DNA of 64,000 nucleotides from JACCSI01 sp035575715 (GCA_035575715.1 DATLXN010000025.1:1-64000), one strand, 5' to 3'. Shown: positions 33,335 through 42,915, numbered from the stretch's first letter. A program made the numbers and translations. Notes: generated by a model not told the origin, from the sequence alone.

Positions 33335-35416
33335 GTGAACGTTTCGGTGGCGAAGGCCGCCGCCGTGCTCGCTGTGGTGTTCGGCGCAGAGGTGGTGTTA
33401 ATTGCGCCGCGTGTCTCCAGTGTCGCGCTGGTGGCCGCCGGCGTCTGGATGGTGCTTCCCGGTATTTTCCTGGTGCGTCGGGCCCTGCCGATCGGTGGGT
33501 TTTCGGTGATCGCCGCGTGGGTGTTCGGTCCCGCACTCGGACTTGGCCTGAGTGTCTTTGGCGCGTTCCTCCTGTGGGCGGGCGGTCTCCAGAACTGGTT
33601 GGCGCTGCTGGGGGGGCCGGCCTTGACCTGGGCCATCGCATGGGCCATTCGACCCGGTGGGGCGCCATCATTGCGCCTGCCGGCCTTTGATCGTCGCGAT
33701 GTGGCGGCGCTGGCCTGCGCGGTCCTGCTCGTGCCGCTGATCACCTGGGCACCTTACGATCATATCCGAGAGCCGGTGGCCGACGGGGAGGCCTACCGCG
33801 CCTACTTCACCGCCGACTTTATCTGGGCGATGACGGTGACCTCCGAGCTGGCCAAGGGCGAGGTCCCGCCGGCCAACCCCTACCTTCGCGATCGGCCCCT
33901 GCACTACTACTGGATGGCGCACTTTCTCTCCGGCTCCCTCTATCGCAATGTGGCCTCGTGGGGCGTGACCGCCGAGCAGGTCATCCTGATCAACGGATTG
34001 CTATTTGGGGCCAGCTTTCTGGCGTTTGGTTACGGCTTGGCGCGTGTCACCGGTGCGGGTCCGATTGCCAGCCTGGTCGCCGTCGCCGTGGCGATGCTCG
34101 CCAATAGTTACGAGGGCGCGGACATGATTCGCGCCCTCACCCAGCACGGTCAGTCGTGGAACGAGTTGAAGGACATCAACATCGATGCGGTCACGCGATG
34201 GTTCTACAAGGGCATGGCCGTCGACGGGTTGCAGCGCTTGTTGTTGTATCAGCCGCACCATCTCACGGGCTACATGTTGGCGCTTGCGGCGCTCTGGCTG
34301 GTTGGACTGGCGCGCGACGTGACCGAAACGGCCGTCCCCCTCTGCGCCGGCATCTTGCTCGCGCTGGCTCTATTGTTCAGCACCTTCACCGCGATGATCG
34401 TCGGCGGGGCGGTCGCCGCGTTGTATGTAGTGCGACTGATTGAGCAGCGCGCGATTCGCAGTAGCCTGCAATGTGCGGTGCTCGGCGCGGCGCCGGTCGC
34501 GGTCGGGGTCGGGCTCTGCACGGCCCTCGGATATACGGATAGCCGCTACGGCTTCCTGCTGCAGTTAGGGCTCAATCCCGTCGCGGTTCGTAACGCGGGA
34601 TTGGTGTGGTTCCTCAGCTTCGGACCGCTCTTGATTGCGGGAGCGCTCGCGCTGGTCAGGTGGCGCTGGTTATTGCGCGAAGGCGCCGCGCCGGCCGCAC
34701 TGGTGCTTGTCGCAACCGCTTTTTACTTTTTCACCAACGTGCCTGATTCCGGTGACGTGTGGGTCGGATGGCGCAGCGGGCATCTCCTGCTGATTGCGTT
34801 TGCCACTCTTGGCGGCGCCTTGCTACAACACGCGTGGCACGCGACACGCTGGCGGGGAGCTCTCACCCTTCTCGTGCTGCTCGCGGTCGTGCCGGCCGTC
34901 CCCACCGTGGCGATCGACGTCTACAACGCCCAGGACATCAATAATCGCAACCAGGGGGCTGGGTTTCCCTGGACCTTGGTGATCACGCCGGCCGAACGGG
35001 AAGCGTTGGATTGGGTCCGGCAGGCCACGCCAGCACGCGCCGTCGTGCAGTTCGAGCCAGTCATCCGCGGCGCCGCCTCCTGGTCGTTGATTCCGGCATT
35101 TGCCGAACGGCGCATGATCGCCGGACTTCCGATTTCGATGACCCCGCTCCGTCCCTACAGCGAAGCGTCCGACCAGGTGCTGTGGAGCGTTTTCCGCGCC
35201 GCCTCAGCGGCAGACGCGCATGCCATGGCGCAGTTTCTCGGTATCGACTACTTGTGGGTGGGGACGCTCGAGCGGCGGGCCTATACCGCCACGGTCAGTC
35301 GCATCACCGCCGCGACTGATCTCTTTCCCATCGTTTTCAAGAACGACGTCGTGACCATTTATCAGGTCACGCCAGCCGCTCCGGCACCGCCGCGCCGGCC
35401 CGCGCCGGCCCGATAA
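33335..35416 (+). CDS. Large multi-pass membrane protein (GT-C / DUF2298-like)
   Basis: A 693-residue membrane protein with about 14 helices. A loop near residue 150 has YDHIREPVADGEAYRAYF and NPYLRDRPLHYYWMAHFL, reminiscent of the Asp-rich catalytic loops of GT-C glycosyltransferases and of DUF2298 proteins. The C-terminal 150 residues are soluble and presumably outside. GTG 33335 lies 10 nt after a TAGTAT box and gives a hydrophobic N-terminus; codons upstream lie in poor sequence. The specific reaction is unknown. It ends at a terminator shared with a convergent gene. Confidence 0.68.
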   Translation: MNVSVAKAAAVLAVVFGAEVVLIAPRVSSVALVAAGVWMVLPGIFLVRRALPIGGFSVIAAWVFGPALGLGLSVFGAFLLWAGGLQNWLALLGGPALTWAIAWAIRPGGAPSLRLPAFDRRDVAALACAVLLVPLITWAPYDHIREPVADGEAYRAYFTADFIWAMTVTSELAKGEVPPANPYLRDRPLHYYWMAHFLSGSLYRNVASWGVTAEQVILINGLLFGASFLAFGYGLARVTGAGPIASLVAVAVAMLANSYEGADMIRALTQHGQSWNELKDINIDAVTRWFYKGMAVDGLQRLLLYQPHHLTGYMLALAALWLVGLARDVTETAVPLCAGILLALALLFSTFTAMIVGGAVAALYVVRLIEQRAIRSSLQCAVLGAAPVAVGVGLCTALGYTDSRYGFLLQLGLNPVAVRNAGLVWFLSFGPLLIAGALALVRWRWLLREGAAPAALVLVATAFYFFTNVPDSGDVWVGWRSGHLLLIAFATLGGALLQHAWHATRWRGALTLLVLLAVVPAVPTVAIDVYNAQDINNRNQGAGFPWTLVITPAEREALDWVRQATPARAVVQFEPVIRGAASWSLIPAFAERRMIAGLPISMTPLRPYSEASDQVLWSVFRAASAADAHAMAQFLGIDYLWVGTLERRAYTATVSRITAATDLFPIVFKNDVVTIYQVTPAAPAPPRRPAPAR

Positions 35417-35420
35417 TCAC

Positions 35421-35440
35421 CCGCGGCTGTTCAGCCGCGG
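35421..35440. terminator. Bidirectional hairpin between convergent genes
   Basis: CCGCGGCTG, a 2-base loop TT and CAGCCGCGG form a perfect 9-bp GC-rich stem. It overlaps the stop of the epimerase gene and follows the stop at 35416 by 4 bases. No T-run is present. Confidence 0.6.
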
Positions 35441-36357
35441 CCGCGGATGTCGGCGATGACGCCGGAGAGGTCCGCAGTTAACGTCCGCGTCGGCTCGTAA
35501 CCGAGCCCCCGTCGCGCCGCGCTGATGTCGGCCACGGAAAAACGCAGTTCCCCGGGCTGGGCAGGCTCGTGACGGGGGGAGGTGGCGACCCCAAGCGCCT
35601 CGCCGAGCAACGTCGCCAGCTGGTTCAACGACGTGCCGCGTCCTGTCCCCAGGTTATAGGTTCCCGGTTCACCCGTCGCACCGGCAATCGTGCCCGCGAC
35701 GATGTCATCGACGTGCACGAAATCACGCTGCTGCTCGCCATCGCCAAAGATCACCGGCGCCTCGCCGCGCAGCAACCGGGTCAGAAAAATCGTGATCACG
35801 CCGACATACGGCGTGTAGGTCTGGCCGGGGCCAAACGTATTGAAATAGCGAACCGCGGTAAATGGAATGCCGCGACCTGCGAGCACCTGACGCGCGACGC
35901 TTTCCGCCGCCAGCTTGCCGACCCCGTAGGGTGACTGAGGCGTGGTCGGATGCCGCTCGTCGATCGGCGCCGGCGACGGCGCGTCGGCATACACGGCCAT
36001 CGAGGAAGCGAAGACGACGCGTCTGACGACGGCCGGGTCGAGCGCGCGGAGTAACTGCGCCGTGCCCATGACATTGGTGTCGAGGTCGTCGTAGAACCGG
36101 TCGAAGCTGCCGCGAATGGTGACCTGGGCGGCAAGATGAAAGACGACATCGACGTTGCGCAGCGCGCGTGCCACCGCCGCGGCATCGCGGACGTCACCGT
36201 CGATGATGCGAGCGTCGTAGGGCACCGCCTCGCGTCGGCCGACCGAAAAATTATCGAGGACGGTCACTCGCTGCCCGCGCGCGAGCAATGCGCGGGTGAG
36301 ATGCGAGCCGATGAACCCCGCGCCGCCGGTGACCAGTGCGTGCGAGCCCGAGGTCAT
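35431..36357 (-). CDS. NAD-dependent sugar epimerase/dehydratase
   Basis: A 308-residue extended SDR enzyme of the UDP-glucose 4-epimerase (GalE/WbpP-like) group, acting on nucleotide sugars. It has the NAD motif VTGGAGFIGSHL (residues 9-20), the catalytic SS and YGVGK pair (Tyr-x3-Lys near 145-149) and RYFNTFGPGQ. The stop is overlapped by a terminator hairpin. It is last in a six-gene minus-strand operon with an NTP-transferase and a GT2, so it probably supplies a sugar for the same glycan. Confidence 0.9.
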   Translation of the reverse strand: MTSGSHALVTGGAGFIGSHLTRALLARGQRVTVLDNFSVGRREAVPYDARIIDGDVRDAAAVARALRNVDVVFHLAAQVTIRGSFDRFYDDLDTNVMGTAQLLRALDPAVVRRVVFASSMAVYADAPSPAPIDERHPTTPQSPYGVGKLAAESVARQVLAGRGIPFTAVRYFNTFGPGQTYTPYVGVITIFLTRLLRGEAPVIFGDGEQQRDFVHVDDIVAGTIAGATGEPGTYNLGTGRGTSLNQLATLLGEALGVATSPRHEPAQPGELRFSVADISAARRGLGYEPTRTLTADLSGVIADIRGRG

Positions 36358-37328
36358 GCCGGAATCGAGGCGGCGATCCCGGGACAGTACACCGAGTGCT
36401 CGGCGTCCATCACCACCGAATCGAGATCGGATGTCGATTCGACAACCACGCCACGCATGATCACGCAGTTGGAGATCCGGATCGGGTGCTTGATGACCGC
36501 ACCGTCGCCGATCACGCTGCGTTCGACGCGCGTACCCTCCGGCAGTTTCACATTCTGGCCGACCAGTTCGGTGAGTCCGCGCCGCGCCAGCTCGATCAGG
36601 TTGATGGTCAGTAAATCCTCTGGCTTGGTCAGGTTGAGGTCGCGTTCGACGATCGGTTGATGCCGCACGGTGTAGCCGTCGTTGATCAGGATCTGGATAC
36701 TGTCGGTGATTTCGTACTCGTCGCGCATGGCGGTGCGCGGCGTCCGGCGGATGGCATCGAAAATGTGCTGATCGAAAACGTACAGTCCACAGCCCTTCAA
36801 CTGGCTGTCCACGTAACGCGGCTTTTCAATCACCCGTTGAACGCGCCGCTGGTCGTCGGCTTCGATGACAAAGTTGCGCCGCACCATCGCCGGGTCGGGT
36901 TCGTACATGCTGACCAGACTGGCGTTGATCTCGCCGTTCAGTACTTCGTCGATGAGCGGCCTGAGCGGGGCGTTGAGGTGAAAGTAGATATCGCCGAGCA
37001 TCAGCAGAAAGGGCAGTTGGACGCGCGATTCCAGCGCCCCGACCGCGTGAGCCAGGCCAAGGGTGCTTTCCTGCTCGATGAAGTGGAGGCGCACGCCAAA
37101 CTGCGAGCCATCCCCGAACGCGCCGGCCACCTGGTAGCCGAGATGTCCGACGACGACATGGATTTCAGTGATACCGGAGTCGCGCATCACTTCGAACTGG
37201 TGCGCGAGCAGGGGGCGGTTGAGAATCGGTAGAATCGGTTTCGGGCTACGGTCGGAAAACGGATACATCCGCGCCCCCTTGCCAGCGGCGAGGATCACGC
37301 CGACCATTCGGTCGTCTAAATCACCCAC
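36354..37328 (-). CDS. Sugar nucleotidyltransferase with beta-helix tail
   Basis: A protein of about 324 residues making an NDP-sugar from a sugar-1-phosphate. The N-terminal pyrophosphorylase core has GVILAAGKGARMYPFSD and SPKPILPILNRPL (family G-x-G-x-R and PKP motifs) and later LMLGDIYFHLN. The C-terminal part (about residues 255-324) is a short left-handed beta-helix. The GTG at 37328 overlaps the previous gene; ATG 37307 is possible. RmlA-, ManC- or GlmU-type specificity cannot be chosen. It overlaps the epimerase gene by 4 bases. Confidence 0.9.
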   Translation of the reverse strand: MGDLDDRMVGVILAAGKGARMYPFSDRSPKPILPILNRPLLAHQFEVMRDSGITEIHVVVGHLGYQVAGAFGDGSQFGVRLHFIEQESTLGLAHAVGALESRVQLPFLLMLGDIYFHLNAPLRPLIDEVLNGEINASLVSMYEPDPAMVRRNFVIEADDQRRVQRVIEKPRYVDSQLKGCGLYVFDQHIFDAIRRTPRTAMRDEYEITDSIQILINDGYTVRHQPIVERDLNLTKPEDLLTINLIELARRGLTELVGQNVKLPEGTRVERSVIGDGAVIKHPIRISNCVIMRGVVVESTSDLDSVVMDAEHSVYCPGIAASIPA

Positions 37329-38052
37329 GGGTCTGCGCCGCTCCAGGTTCGGGCGACAGCTTACATCGCACCAGCTCACGCATCACGCGCACGGCGTCGA
37401 AGGCCCGGATCTTCTTGCCTTCTTCGATGGTGCGGCCGCGAAAGCCGACCGGCACTTCCGCGAAGCGGGCCCCGCGCTGAGCGAGACGGGCGGTGAACTC
37501 CGCCTCGAAGTCGAACCCGCTGGCATCGATGCGCAGACCGCGCATCAGCGACGATCGATACATCTTGTAGCAGGTCATCAGATCGGAGACCTGTGCTCCG
37601 TAGAGAGCCCGTGCCGACGCGCTCATGAACAGGTTGCCCATGCGATTGGCGAACCGCATGCCCTCGATCGATCCCTTGAAGCGGCTGCCATAGACCACGT
37701 CAGCCGAGCCGTCGAGGAGTGGACCCAACAACGCAAGGTAATCGCGCGGGTCGTACTCGAGGTCGGCGTCCTGGTGGACGATGAAGTCGCCGGTGGCGCG
37801 CGGCCACAAGTATTTGATGACCCCGCCGCGGCCGATGTTCTCGTCCATGAAGATGACCTGGACGCCGGGGAGCTGTACTTTGCTGAGGATGTCGCGGGTC
37901 CCGTCGGTCGAGCCGTCGTCGCAGACCAGCACCTCGAGCGTGAGGCCGGTGTTGACGGCGACCACTTCGTTGAGGAGCCGCTCGATCGTCGCCCGTTCGT
38001 TATAAACAGGGACGAGGACGCTAAGCGTGGAGGACGGGGCGGACGGGTTCAT
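37321..38052 (-). CDS. Family 2 glycosyltransferase
   Basis: A 243-residue GT2 enzyme of the dolichol-phosphate mannosyltransferase type: LSVLVPVYNERATIERL, VCDDGSTDGT and the DXD-type HQDADLEYDP (around residue 95). It lacks the two C-terminal membrane helices of the GT2 at 21793, so it is probably peripheral. ATG 38052 is preferred; the frame upstream overlaps the radical SAM gene. It sits between the radical SAM and nucleotidyltransferase genes and overlaps both. Confidence 0.9.
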   Translation of the reverse strand: MNPSAPSSTLSVLVPVYNERATIERLLNEVVAVNTGLTLEVLVCDDGSTDGTRDILSKVQLPGVQVIFMDENIGRGGVIKYLWPRATGDFIVHQDADLEYDPRDYLALLGPLLDGSADVVYGSRFKGSIEGMRFANRMGNLFMSASARALYGAQVSDLMTCYKMYRSSLMRGLRIDASGFDFEAEFTARLAQRGARFAEVPVGFRGRTIEEGKKIRAFDAVRVMRELVRCKLSPEPGAAQTRG

Positions 38053-39175
38053 TCGATCCTGGCCGGCGGCGTTCCATTGACGCGCGCACCAGGAAGCGCG
38101 CATAGGGGACGATCTGCTTGATCGCGGCGACGTTCATCTGGCACGGGCTCAAACACGTCGGACACTTCTCGTCGCGAATCATCTTGCGATGCGCCTGCGA
38201 CGACTCACGGAAGTAGATCGTTTCGGGATCTTCGTCCTTGGTGTTGCCCATGACGTCGCTGTTCTCGCAGAAGAACACATCGCCGTTTGGGTTGAGCATC
38301 ACGCCCTGGGTCTGGAACGGGCAGGGCGCGACGCGGTGATAGCCGTTGGCAATCATGTCCGCGTAGTGCATGTAGATGTAGTTCTGGCCGTCGAGCAGTG
38401 GATCCTGGCGGACGCGGTCCATGAAGAACTTGCGCATCCGTTCTTCTTCGACGCCGATCGGCTTGAGCTCGCCTTCTTTGTCGCTGTTGCCGAGCATGGC
38501 GTCGGTAAAGCGGACCATGTTGAAGACGATGTCGAGTTTTTCCTTCTTCGCCCACGCCAGAATGTTGTCGGCGTCGTCGAGATTCATCGAGAAGAGGGTC
38601 GAGGAAATGCCGAAGTTGAAGCTGTATGTCTTCTGCAACTCCTGCATCGCGGCAATCGTCTTGCCGGCCTTCTCGAAGGCCTTCTTCACGTTGCGGACCT
38701 GACCGTGCATGTCGTTGACGCCATCAATCGAGACGCGGGTCGAGAAGATGATGCCGCGCTCATGACACAGTTCGACGACTTTGGTCAGCATCGGAATGGC
38801 GCGGTGCGGCGTCAGGCCGGTGGTGTTAATCGTCAGCTTCCGCAATTTCGGGAAGTTGTCGATCATCGACTTACAGATTTCGACCATGTCGTTGCGGGTG
38901 GTCGGTTCACCGCCGGACAGCGAGGCGTTTTCGATGTGCTTCCAAAGGGGCGATCGAAAGGCCTGTTCGATTTGCGGCAGAGTTAGATCCGACTTGCGAT
39001 CGCCGCGCGTCCAGTTGCTGCACATTTCGCAGCGCGCATCACAGACAAAGGTGCAGTGGAAAATCAGGACCGTCGGATGGAGCGCCGTGTACTTGCCCAC
39101 AGCTGCACGCACGAGGTCGCGCGGCGCGCTGAGCGCTGCCTTGGCGAGGTACTTCGCCGCGTAAGTCTGTGCCAT
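38021..39175 (-). CDS. Radical SAM protein
   Basis: A 384-residue radical SAM enzyme. The cluster motif is C-x3-C-x2-C in FVCDARCEMCSNW, near residue 45, followed by LSGGEPTTRNDM (the GGEP SAM-binding motif). The C-terminal part has further Cys (APCPFQTQGV, FFCENSDV, KCPTCLSPCQ), which look like a SPASM-like domain with additional FeS clusters. It could modify a lipid or glycan intermediate in this operon, but the substrate is unknown. It overlaps the GT2 start by 32 bases. Confidence 0.9.
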   Translation of the reverse strand: MAQTYAAKYLAKAALSAPRDLVRAAVGKYTALHPTVLIFHCTFVCDARCEMCSNWTRGDRKSDLTLPQIEQAFRSPLWKHIENASLSGGEPTTRNDMVEICKSMIDNFPKLRKLTINTTGLTPHRAIPMLTKVVELCHERGIIFSTRVSIDGVNDMHGQVRNVKKAFEKAGKTIAAMQELQKTYSFNFGISSTLFSMNLDDADNILAWAKKEKLDIVFNMVRFTDAMLGNSDKEGELKPIGVEEERMRKFFMDRVRQDPLLDGQNYIYMHYADMIANGYHRVAPCPFQTQGVMLNPNGDVFFCENSDVMGNTKDEDPETIYFRESSQAHRKMIRDEKCPTCLSPCQMNVAAIKQIVPYARFLVRASMERRRPGSNEPVRPVLHA

Positions 39176-39189
39176 GTAACCCTAAGATT

Positions 39190-40146
39190 CTACAGGATTT
39201 CCCGGCGTTTGTGCAACCACAGCCACAGCCCCGGAAGATTGCCGGCGAGGCCGGTCAGCACGATCAGCGTCGACAGTGCGAAGGCCTGTTCATCGGCCAC
39301 GCCCATCGGTCGCAACAGCCACACGAACACGCCTTGTGGCAGGCCGAAACCGCTCACCGATACTGGTAGCAGCAACATGAGCAAGCCAACCGGCATGAAC
39401 ACCAGGTAGTAGCGAAACGGCACCAACAGACCGATGCCCAGACCTAACAGGTAGGCCTGCACGATGCGTAGTAGTTGGACGGCGATCGACCCGGCCAGGA
39501 CCCGCATCAGCACGGTACCGCGCCCGCGGTAACGGCCCACAGCGTCTCCAGCATCGAGGAGCTTGCCACCCAACCGGCTCTGTTGAATGACGCCGGGAAA
39601 GATTACTCGGCCAATACGGTCCGCCCAGAAGGTTGCTGCGCAGGCCAGGACGACGAGGGCGATCGCGACGGTGACCCACCAGTCGGTGCCGCCCGCTGGC
39701 GCCCATAGAGCCAGGCCGATCGCCCCCATGATCAGCAGTGACAGGATCCCCAGCAAGCGATCGACGGCGACCGACGCGACGGCTTCACTGCCGGTGCCGA
39801 CCGCCCGCGACAGGCCATAGGCCCGCGCCATGTCGCCGCCGACCCCGGCCGGAAGGAAGCTACCGACAAAAGAGCTGACCAGAAAAATCGATGCCGCCTG
39901 AGAGGTGGCGATCGGCACGCCACTGGCGCGCAACAGCCACACCCAGCGCACGATCATCACGGCCCGATCGATCGCGACCAAGGCGAGCACCGCGGCCAGA
40001 TGCAGCGGGTCGATCGACAGCACGGCGCGCATCGTCGTCGCGACGTCGATTTGAGACAGCAGGTAGGCGAGGATCGCAATGGTGATCGCGAGGCGGAACC
40101 CGAGCGACCCGGCCAGCCGCGACCATCCGCGCGCGTCGGTGGCCAC
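39190..40146 (-). CDS. YbhN/LPG-synthase-type membrane protein (flippase-like)
   Basis: A 318-residue multi-pass protein of the lysylphosphatidylglycerol synthase transmembrane (UPF0104) family. Diagnostic are SFVGSFLPAGVGGDMARAYGLSRA and VASVAVDRLLGILSLL, with about eight helices. It lacks the catalytic C-terminal domain of MprF. Such proteins are believed to flip lipids or transfer groups to lipids; in this operon, with GT2 and methyltransferase genes, transport of a glycolipid intermediate is plausible. Confidence 0.85.
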   Translation of the reverse strand: MATDARGWSRLAGSLGFRLAITIAILAYLLSQIDVATTMRAVLSIDPLHLAAVLALVAIDRAVMIVRWVWLLRASGVPIATSQAASIFLVSSFVGSFLPAGVGGDMARAYGLSRAVGTGSEAVASVAVDRLLGILSLLIMGAIGLALWAPAGGTDWWVTVAIALVVLACAATFWADRIGRVIFPGVIQQSRLGGKLLDAGDAVGRYRGRGTVLMRVLAGSIAVQLLRIVQAYLLGLGIGLLVPFRYYLVFMPVGLLMLLLPVSVSGFGLPQGVFVWLLRPMGVADEQAFALSTLIVLTGLAGNLPGLWLWLHKRREIL

Positions 40147-40150
40147 GACG

Positions 40151-40876
40151 CTACGCCGGTTTGCGTGCGACGAAAGTCAGCGTTTCGAAGAGGTTCTTGC
40201 GGATTTTGAAGAGCAAGTCCTCGGTGCGGGTTCGACGCGCCAGGGTGTTGACGCCAGGGAAGTTGACCAGCAAGGCGCTCGCCGCCAACACGTCGCGGGC
40301 CAGTCCGGTGGCGACGCCAATGCTGCGTTCGATGTCCAGGATCTCGAAGCCGTTGTCGTTGAACAGCTGCTTGACGCGGCGCTCGGTGGTGACGAAATTG
40401 TGTGTGTAATCGACGTCCCAGAAGAATGTCCGCTCCTTCAGGTAATCGGGGACGACAACGAAGAAGATGCCGCCAGGACGAAGCACGCGAAACGCTTCGG
40501 TGGTGAATGCGCGCGCGGTATCGATGCCGGTCATATGCTCGAGCACTTGATCGGCGTAGACGACGTCGGCAACCGCGTCCGGCACCGGAATCGGCGGTGT
40601 CCAACCTTCGATGACGGTGAGGCCTTTGCCACGCAGGACGTCGATCAGAATCGGACTTGCTTCGATCGCGGTGTAGCGCCAGCCGGCACCGACCGCCTGG
40701 TCGGCGAGTGTGCCATGGCCAGGACCGATTTCATACATGTCGCCGGCCGGCGCCCGGTAGCGATGCAGCAATGCCAGGCGGTGCTGCTCGATCTTCCCGC
40801 GGCGCGCACTGCCGTAGGTGGTGAGTTTTTTTTCAGAGAACGATTTGTAGAAGGTAGACGGTTCAGCCACTGACAA
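40151..40876 (-). CDS. Class I SAM-dependent methyltransferase
   Basis: A 241-residue methyltransferase heading the minus-strand glycan operon. The SAM-binding motif is MYEIGPGHGTLADQAV near residue 45, followed by YTAIEASPILIDVL and a later VLRPGGIFFVVVPD. The TTG at 40876 is assumed; a GTG at 40870 is as likely. A rho-independent terminator lies directly upstream, so this operon starts its own transcript. Substrate unknown. Confidence 0.85.
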   Translation of the reverse strand: MSVAEPSTFYKSFSEKKLTTYGSARRGKIEQHRLALLHRYRAPAGDMYEIGPGHGTLADQAVGAGWRYTAIEASPILIDVLRGKGLTVIEGWTPPIPVPDAVADVVYADQVLEHMTGIDTARAFTTEAFRVLRPGGIFFVVVPDYLKERTFFWDVDYTHNFVTTERRVKQLFNDNGFEILDIERSIGVATGLARDVLAASALLVNFPGVNTLARRTRTEDLLFKIRKNLFETLTFVARKPA

Positions 40877-40891
40877 CCCGCGAAAAGAGAA

Positions 40892-40923
40892 AGGGGCAGG
40901 AAAGCGCGTGGCTTCCTGCCCCT
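40892..40923 (-). terminator. Rho-independent terminator of the lipoprotein gene
   Basis: A 13-bp stem (AGGGGCAGGAA-GC with one bulged base) and a 5-base loop are followed, on the minus strand, by a T-rich run. It separates the lipoprotein gene at 40948 from the operon downstream. The arm resembles the repeat at 27664-27750. Confidence 0.75.
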
Positions 40924-40947
40924 GATACTTTGCGAACGGTTACCGCA

Positions 40948-41841
40948 CTACCGACACAGCGGCGCATCGCTCGGGGTATCGCCGGAGCGCGGGCCAGGTA
41001 CCGGTGACCAGTTGAGCGACGGGCTGGGCCCGCCGGCGCCAATGATCATGTCGAACACGCGGTTCCCGTTGTGCACCACGGTGTCCTCGCGGAACATCGA
41101 GCCGTCGCTTGGACCGCAGCTGTTGCAATCGCACGCATGGCCGCCGGGTCCGGCGATGATCAGCTTCCACGCCGGGTCCGACTGCGCCAGGGCGTAGGCG
41201 ACCTGACGGGTGAACCGATGGCAGCTGACGCCGCTACCGCGCGCACAGTCGCGCCACTCGATCGACTGGCCGGCGATGGCTGAGGCACAGTCAAACCGGT
41301 TACCGGGATCACCGGGGCCGCACGCCGCCGGCACGGGGAACGGCAGACCACCACCCGGCGCGGGCGTGGGTGTGGGCGCGGGCGGTGGTGACGGCGGATC
41401 AGGCGTACGGAACGTGGCGGTGCCGGACCACGGTCCGACTTCGTTGCCGAGACGGACGCGCGCGCGCCAGCTGAAGTTGTCGGCGAAGGTCAAATCGCTC
41501 TCAAGGGTGTGCGCACTTGTCGTGGGCGATTCGCCAATCGTCCGGCTGTAGACCAGTGTCCCGTTGCCGTTGAAGACTTCGATGTCGTAGGCGAACCCGA
41601 CCCGGGCAAAGCGGCCAACCGGATTGGTGAACGACAATGTCGGTCGCAAGCTGCTGACCAGCGTGTTGTTGGGACCGAGATCGGTCGGGTCGCCCACCTT
41701 CACGGTTGACCCATCAGCATTAACTGCTGTGGCGCCGGTTCCCGCCGCGCTGGGCGACAGAAGGGTCTGGGGGGTGCCGGAGCACGCTGCAAGCGCCAGT
41801 GCGCACACCACTGGCAAGGCAAACAATTTGTTTCTTAACAT
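40948..41841 (-). CDS. Exported lipoprotein with fibronectin-like domain and Cys-rich tail
   Basis: A 297-residue lipoprotein: MLRNKLFALPVVCALALAACSG with lipobox Cys20. A fibronectin-III-like domain (about residues 65-148, LSFTNPVGRFARVGFAYDIEVF, WRARVRLGNEVGPWS) is followed by a Pro-rich linker and a C-terminal domain with ten Cys (FDCASA, RDCARG, HACDCNSCGPSDG). The order fibronectin-like, Pro linker, C-terminal domain is repeated in the protein at 42916, two genes away. The ATG has an AGGAG site. Function unknown; it may be surface-exposed. Confidence 0.7.
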   Translation of the reverse strand: MLRNKLFALPVVCALALAACSGTPQTLLSPSAAGTGATAVNADGSTVKVGDPTDLGPNNTLVSSLRPTLSFTNPVGRFARVGFAYDIEVFNGNGTLVYSRTIGESPTTSAHTLESDLTFADNFSWRARVRLGNEVGPWSGTATFRTPDPPSPPPAPTPTPAPGGGLPFPVPAACGPGDPGNRFDCASAIAGQSIEWRDCARGSGVSCHRFTRQVAYALAQSDPAWKLIIAGPGGHACDCNSCGPSDGSMFREDTVVHNGNRVFDMIIGAGGPSPSLNWSPVPGPRSGDTPSDAPLCR

Positions 41842-42063
41842 CGAACAACTTCTCCTGATGGGCGTTCCGAATATCGTGTCATCCGCTTCCGTCGGACAAC
41901 GTCAAAACGCACTCCAGTCTACCGCGAATGGCAAACTTCATTCACCAGAAAGGCGCAACCCGGTCGATTTATTTCGACAAATGGGGCCAGCAGCAATCGG
42001 CGTGTTAGGATCACCGGTCGAAGAAGTGCGGATATTTTCATCCGCCAGGAGTTGAACATCGCA
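41842..42063. other. Divergent gap, no gene seen
   Basis: This 222-bp stretch between divergent lipoprotein and beta-barrel genes contains the ribosome sites of both (AGGAG at 42047-42051 for the latter). I see no reading frame or repeat worth calling; it probably holds two promoters. Confidence 0.5.
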
Positions 42064-42861
42064 ATGTACCGACAGGCTTTCACCGCTGCAGCTTTCGCCC
42101 TGATGATGGGTGCCGCCACCGACCTCATCGCTCAGACCACGCCAGGACCCGCGCCAGCGCCGGCGTCTTCGCGACTGAGTCGCGGGTATTTCAATGTCAA
42201 TGCCGGGTTCGAAAGCACCTCCGGTGAACTCAGCAGTGCAGCGACCTTCCGTCTGTACGACGAGGACGGCAGCCTGTCGGCCACTCAAGCCGTCGATTCC
42301 GGTGCCTTATTCGATGTTGCCGCAGGTGCCCGCGTCTGGAGGAATGTCACCGTCGGCCTTGCCTACCACCGCGAGGCCACGACCGGCGAAGGGTCCGCGT
42401 CTGCCTCAGTGCCGAACCCGGTGGTCTTTAACCGCAACCGCAACGTCGCGCTCTCGTTCAGCGACCTGAAACGTACCGAGCAAGCGGTGCATCTGCAGCT
42501 TGGCTACATGCTGCCCCTCACTGATCGGCTCGATGTGCATGTCACCCTGGGCCCGTCATTCTTCTCCCTGAAGCAGGACGTGGTCAGCGAACTGGCCTTT
42601 GCCGAGACGGCGTTCCCGTTCACCGCGGTGAATGCGACGGCGGCACTAGCAGAGCGGAGCGAAAGCGCAACCGGGTTCAACGCCGGCGCCGATGTGTCGT
42701 ACCTGTTCTTCGACACCGATCAGTTCCGTCTCGGTGCGGGCATGTTCATCCGCTACGCGGGTGCGACGGTCGATATCAATCTACTGAATGATTCGAATAG
42801 CACGGTCGGCACCGACGTCGGCGGCCTGCAGATTGGGTTCGGCGCGCGCCTGCGGTTCTAG
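42064..42861 (+). CDS. Exported beta-barrel protein
   Basis: A 265-residue outer-membrane-type protein. The signal peptide (residues 1-24, ending LIAQTTPG) precedes many amphipathic strands (YFNVNAGFESTSGEL, VTVGLAYHREAT, AVHLQLGYMLPLTDRLDVHV, FGARLRF). The last residue is Phe, as in BAM substrates. ATG 42064 is 12 bases after AGGAG; a TTG at 42052 is too close. It lies between two lipoprotein genes of similar design, so the three may act together, but this is only positional. Confidence 0.72.
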   Translation: MYRQAFTAAAFALMMGAATDLIAQTTPGPAPAPASSRLSRGYFNVNAGFESTSGELSSAATFRLYDEDGSLSATQAVDSGALFDVAAGARVWRNVTVGLAYHREATTGEGSASASVPNPVVFNRNRNVALSFSDLKRTEQAVHLQLGYMLPLTDRLDVHVTLGPSFFSLKQDVVSELAFAETAFPFTAVNATAALAERSESATGFNAGADVSYLFFDTDQFRLGAGMFIRYAGATVDINLLNDSNSTVGTDVGGLQIGFGARLRF

Positions 42862-42866
42862 AGAAC

Positions 42867-42891
42867 GGGACAGGTTCGCGGAACCTGTCCC
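42867..42891. terminator. Bidirectional hairpin GGGACAGGTTC / GAACCTGTCCC
   Basis: An 11-bp perfect stem with a GCG loop sits between two convergent genes (stop codons at 42861 and 42916). It can terminate both. There is no T-run on the plus side. Confidence 0.7.
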
Positions 42892-42915
42892 CGTCGATTT
42901 CGTCTTGACGCGTTT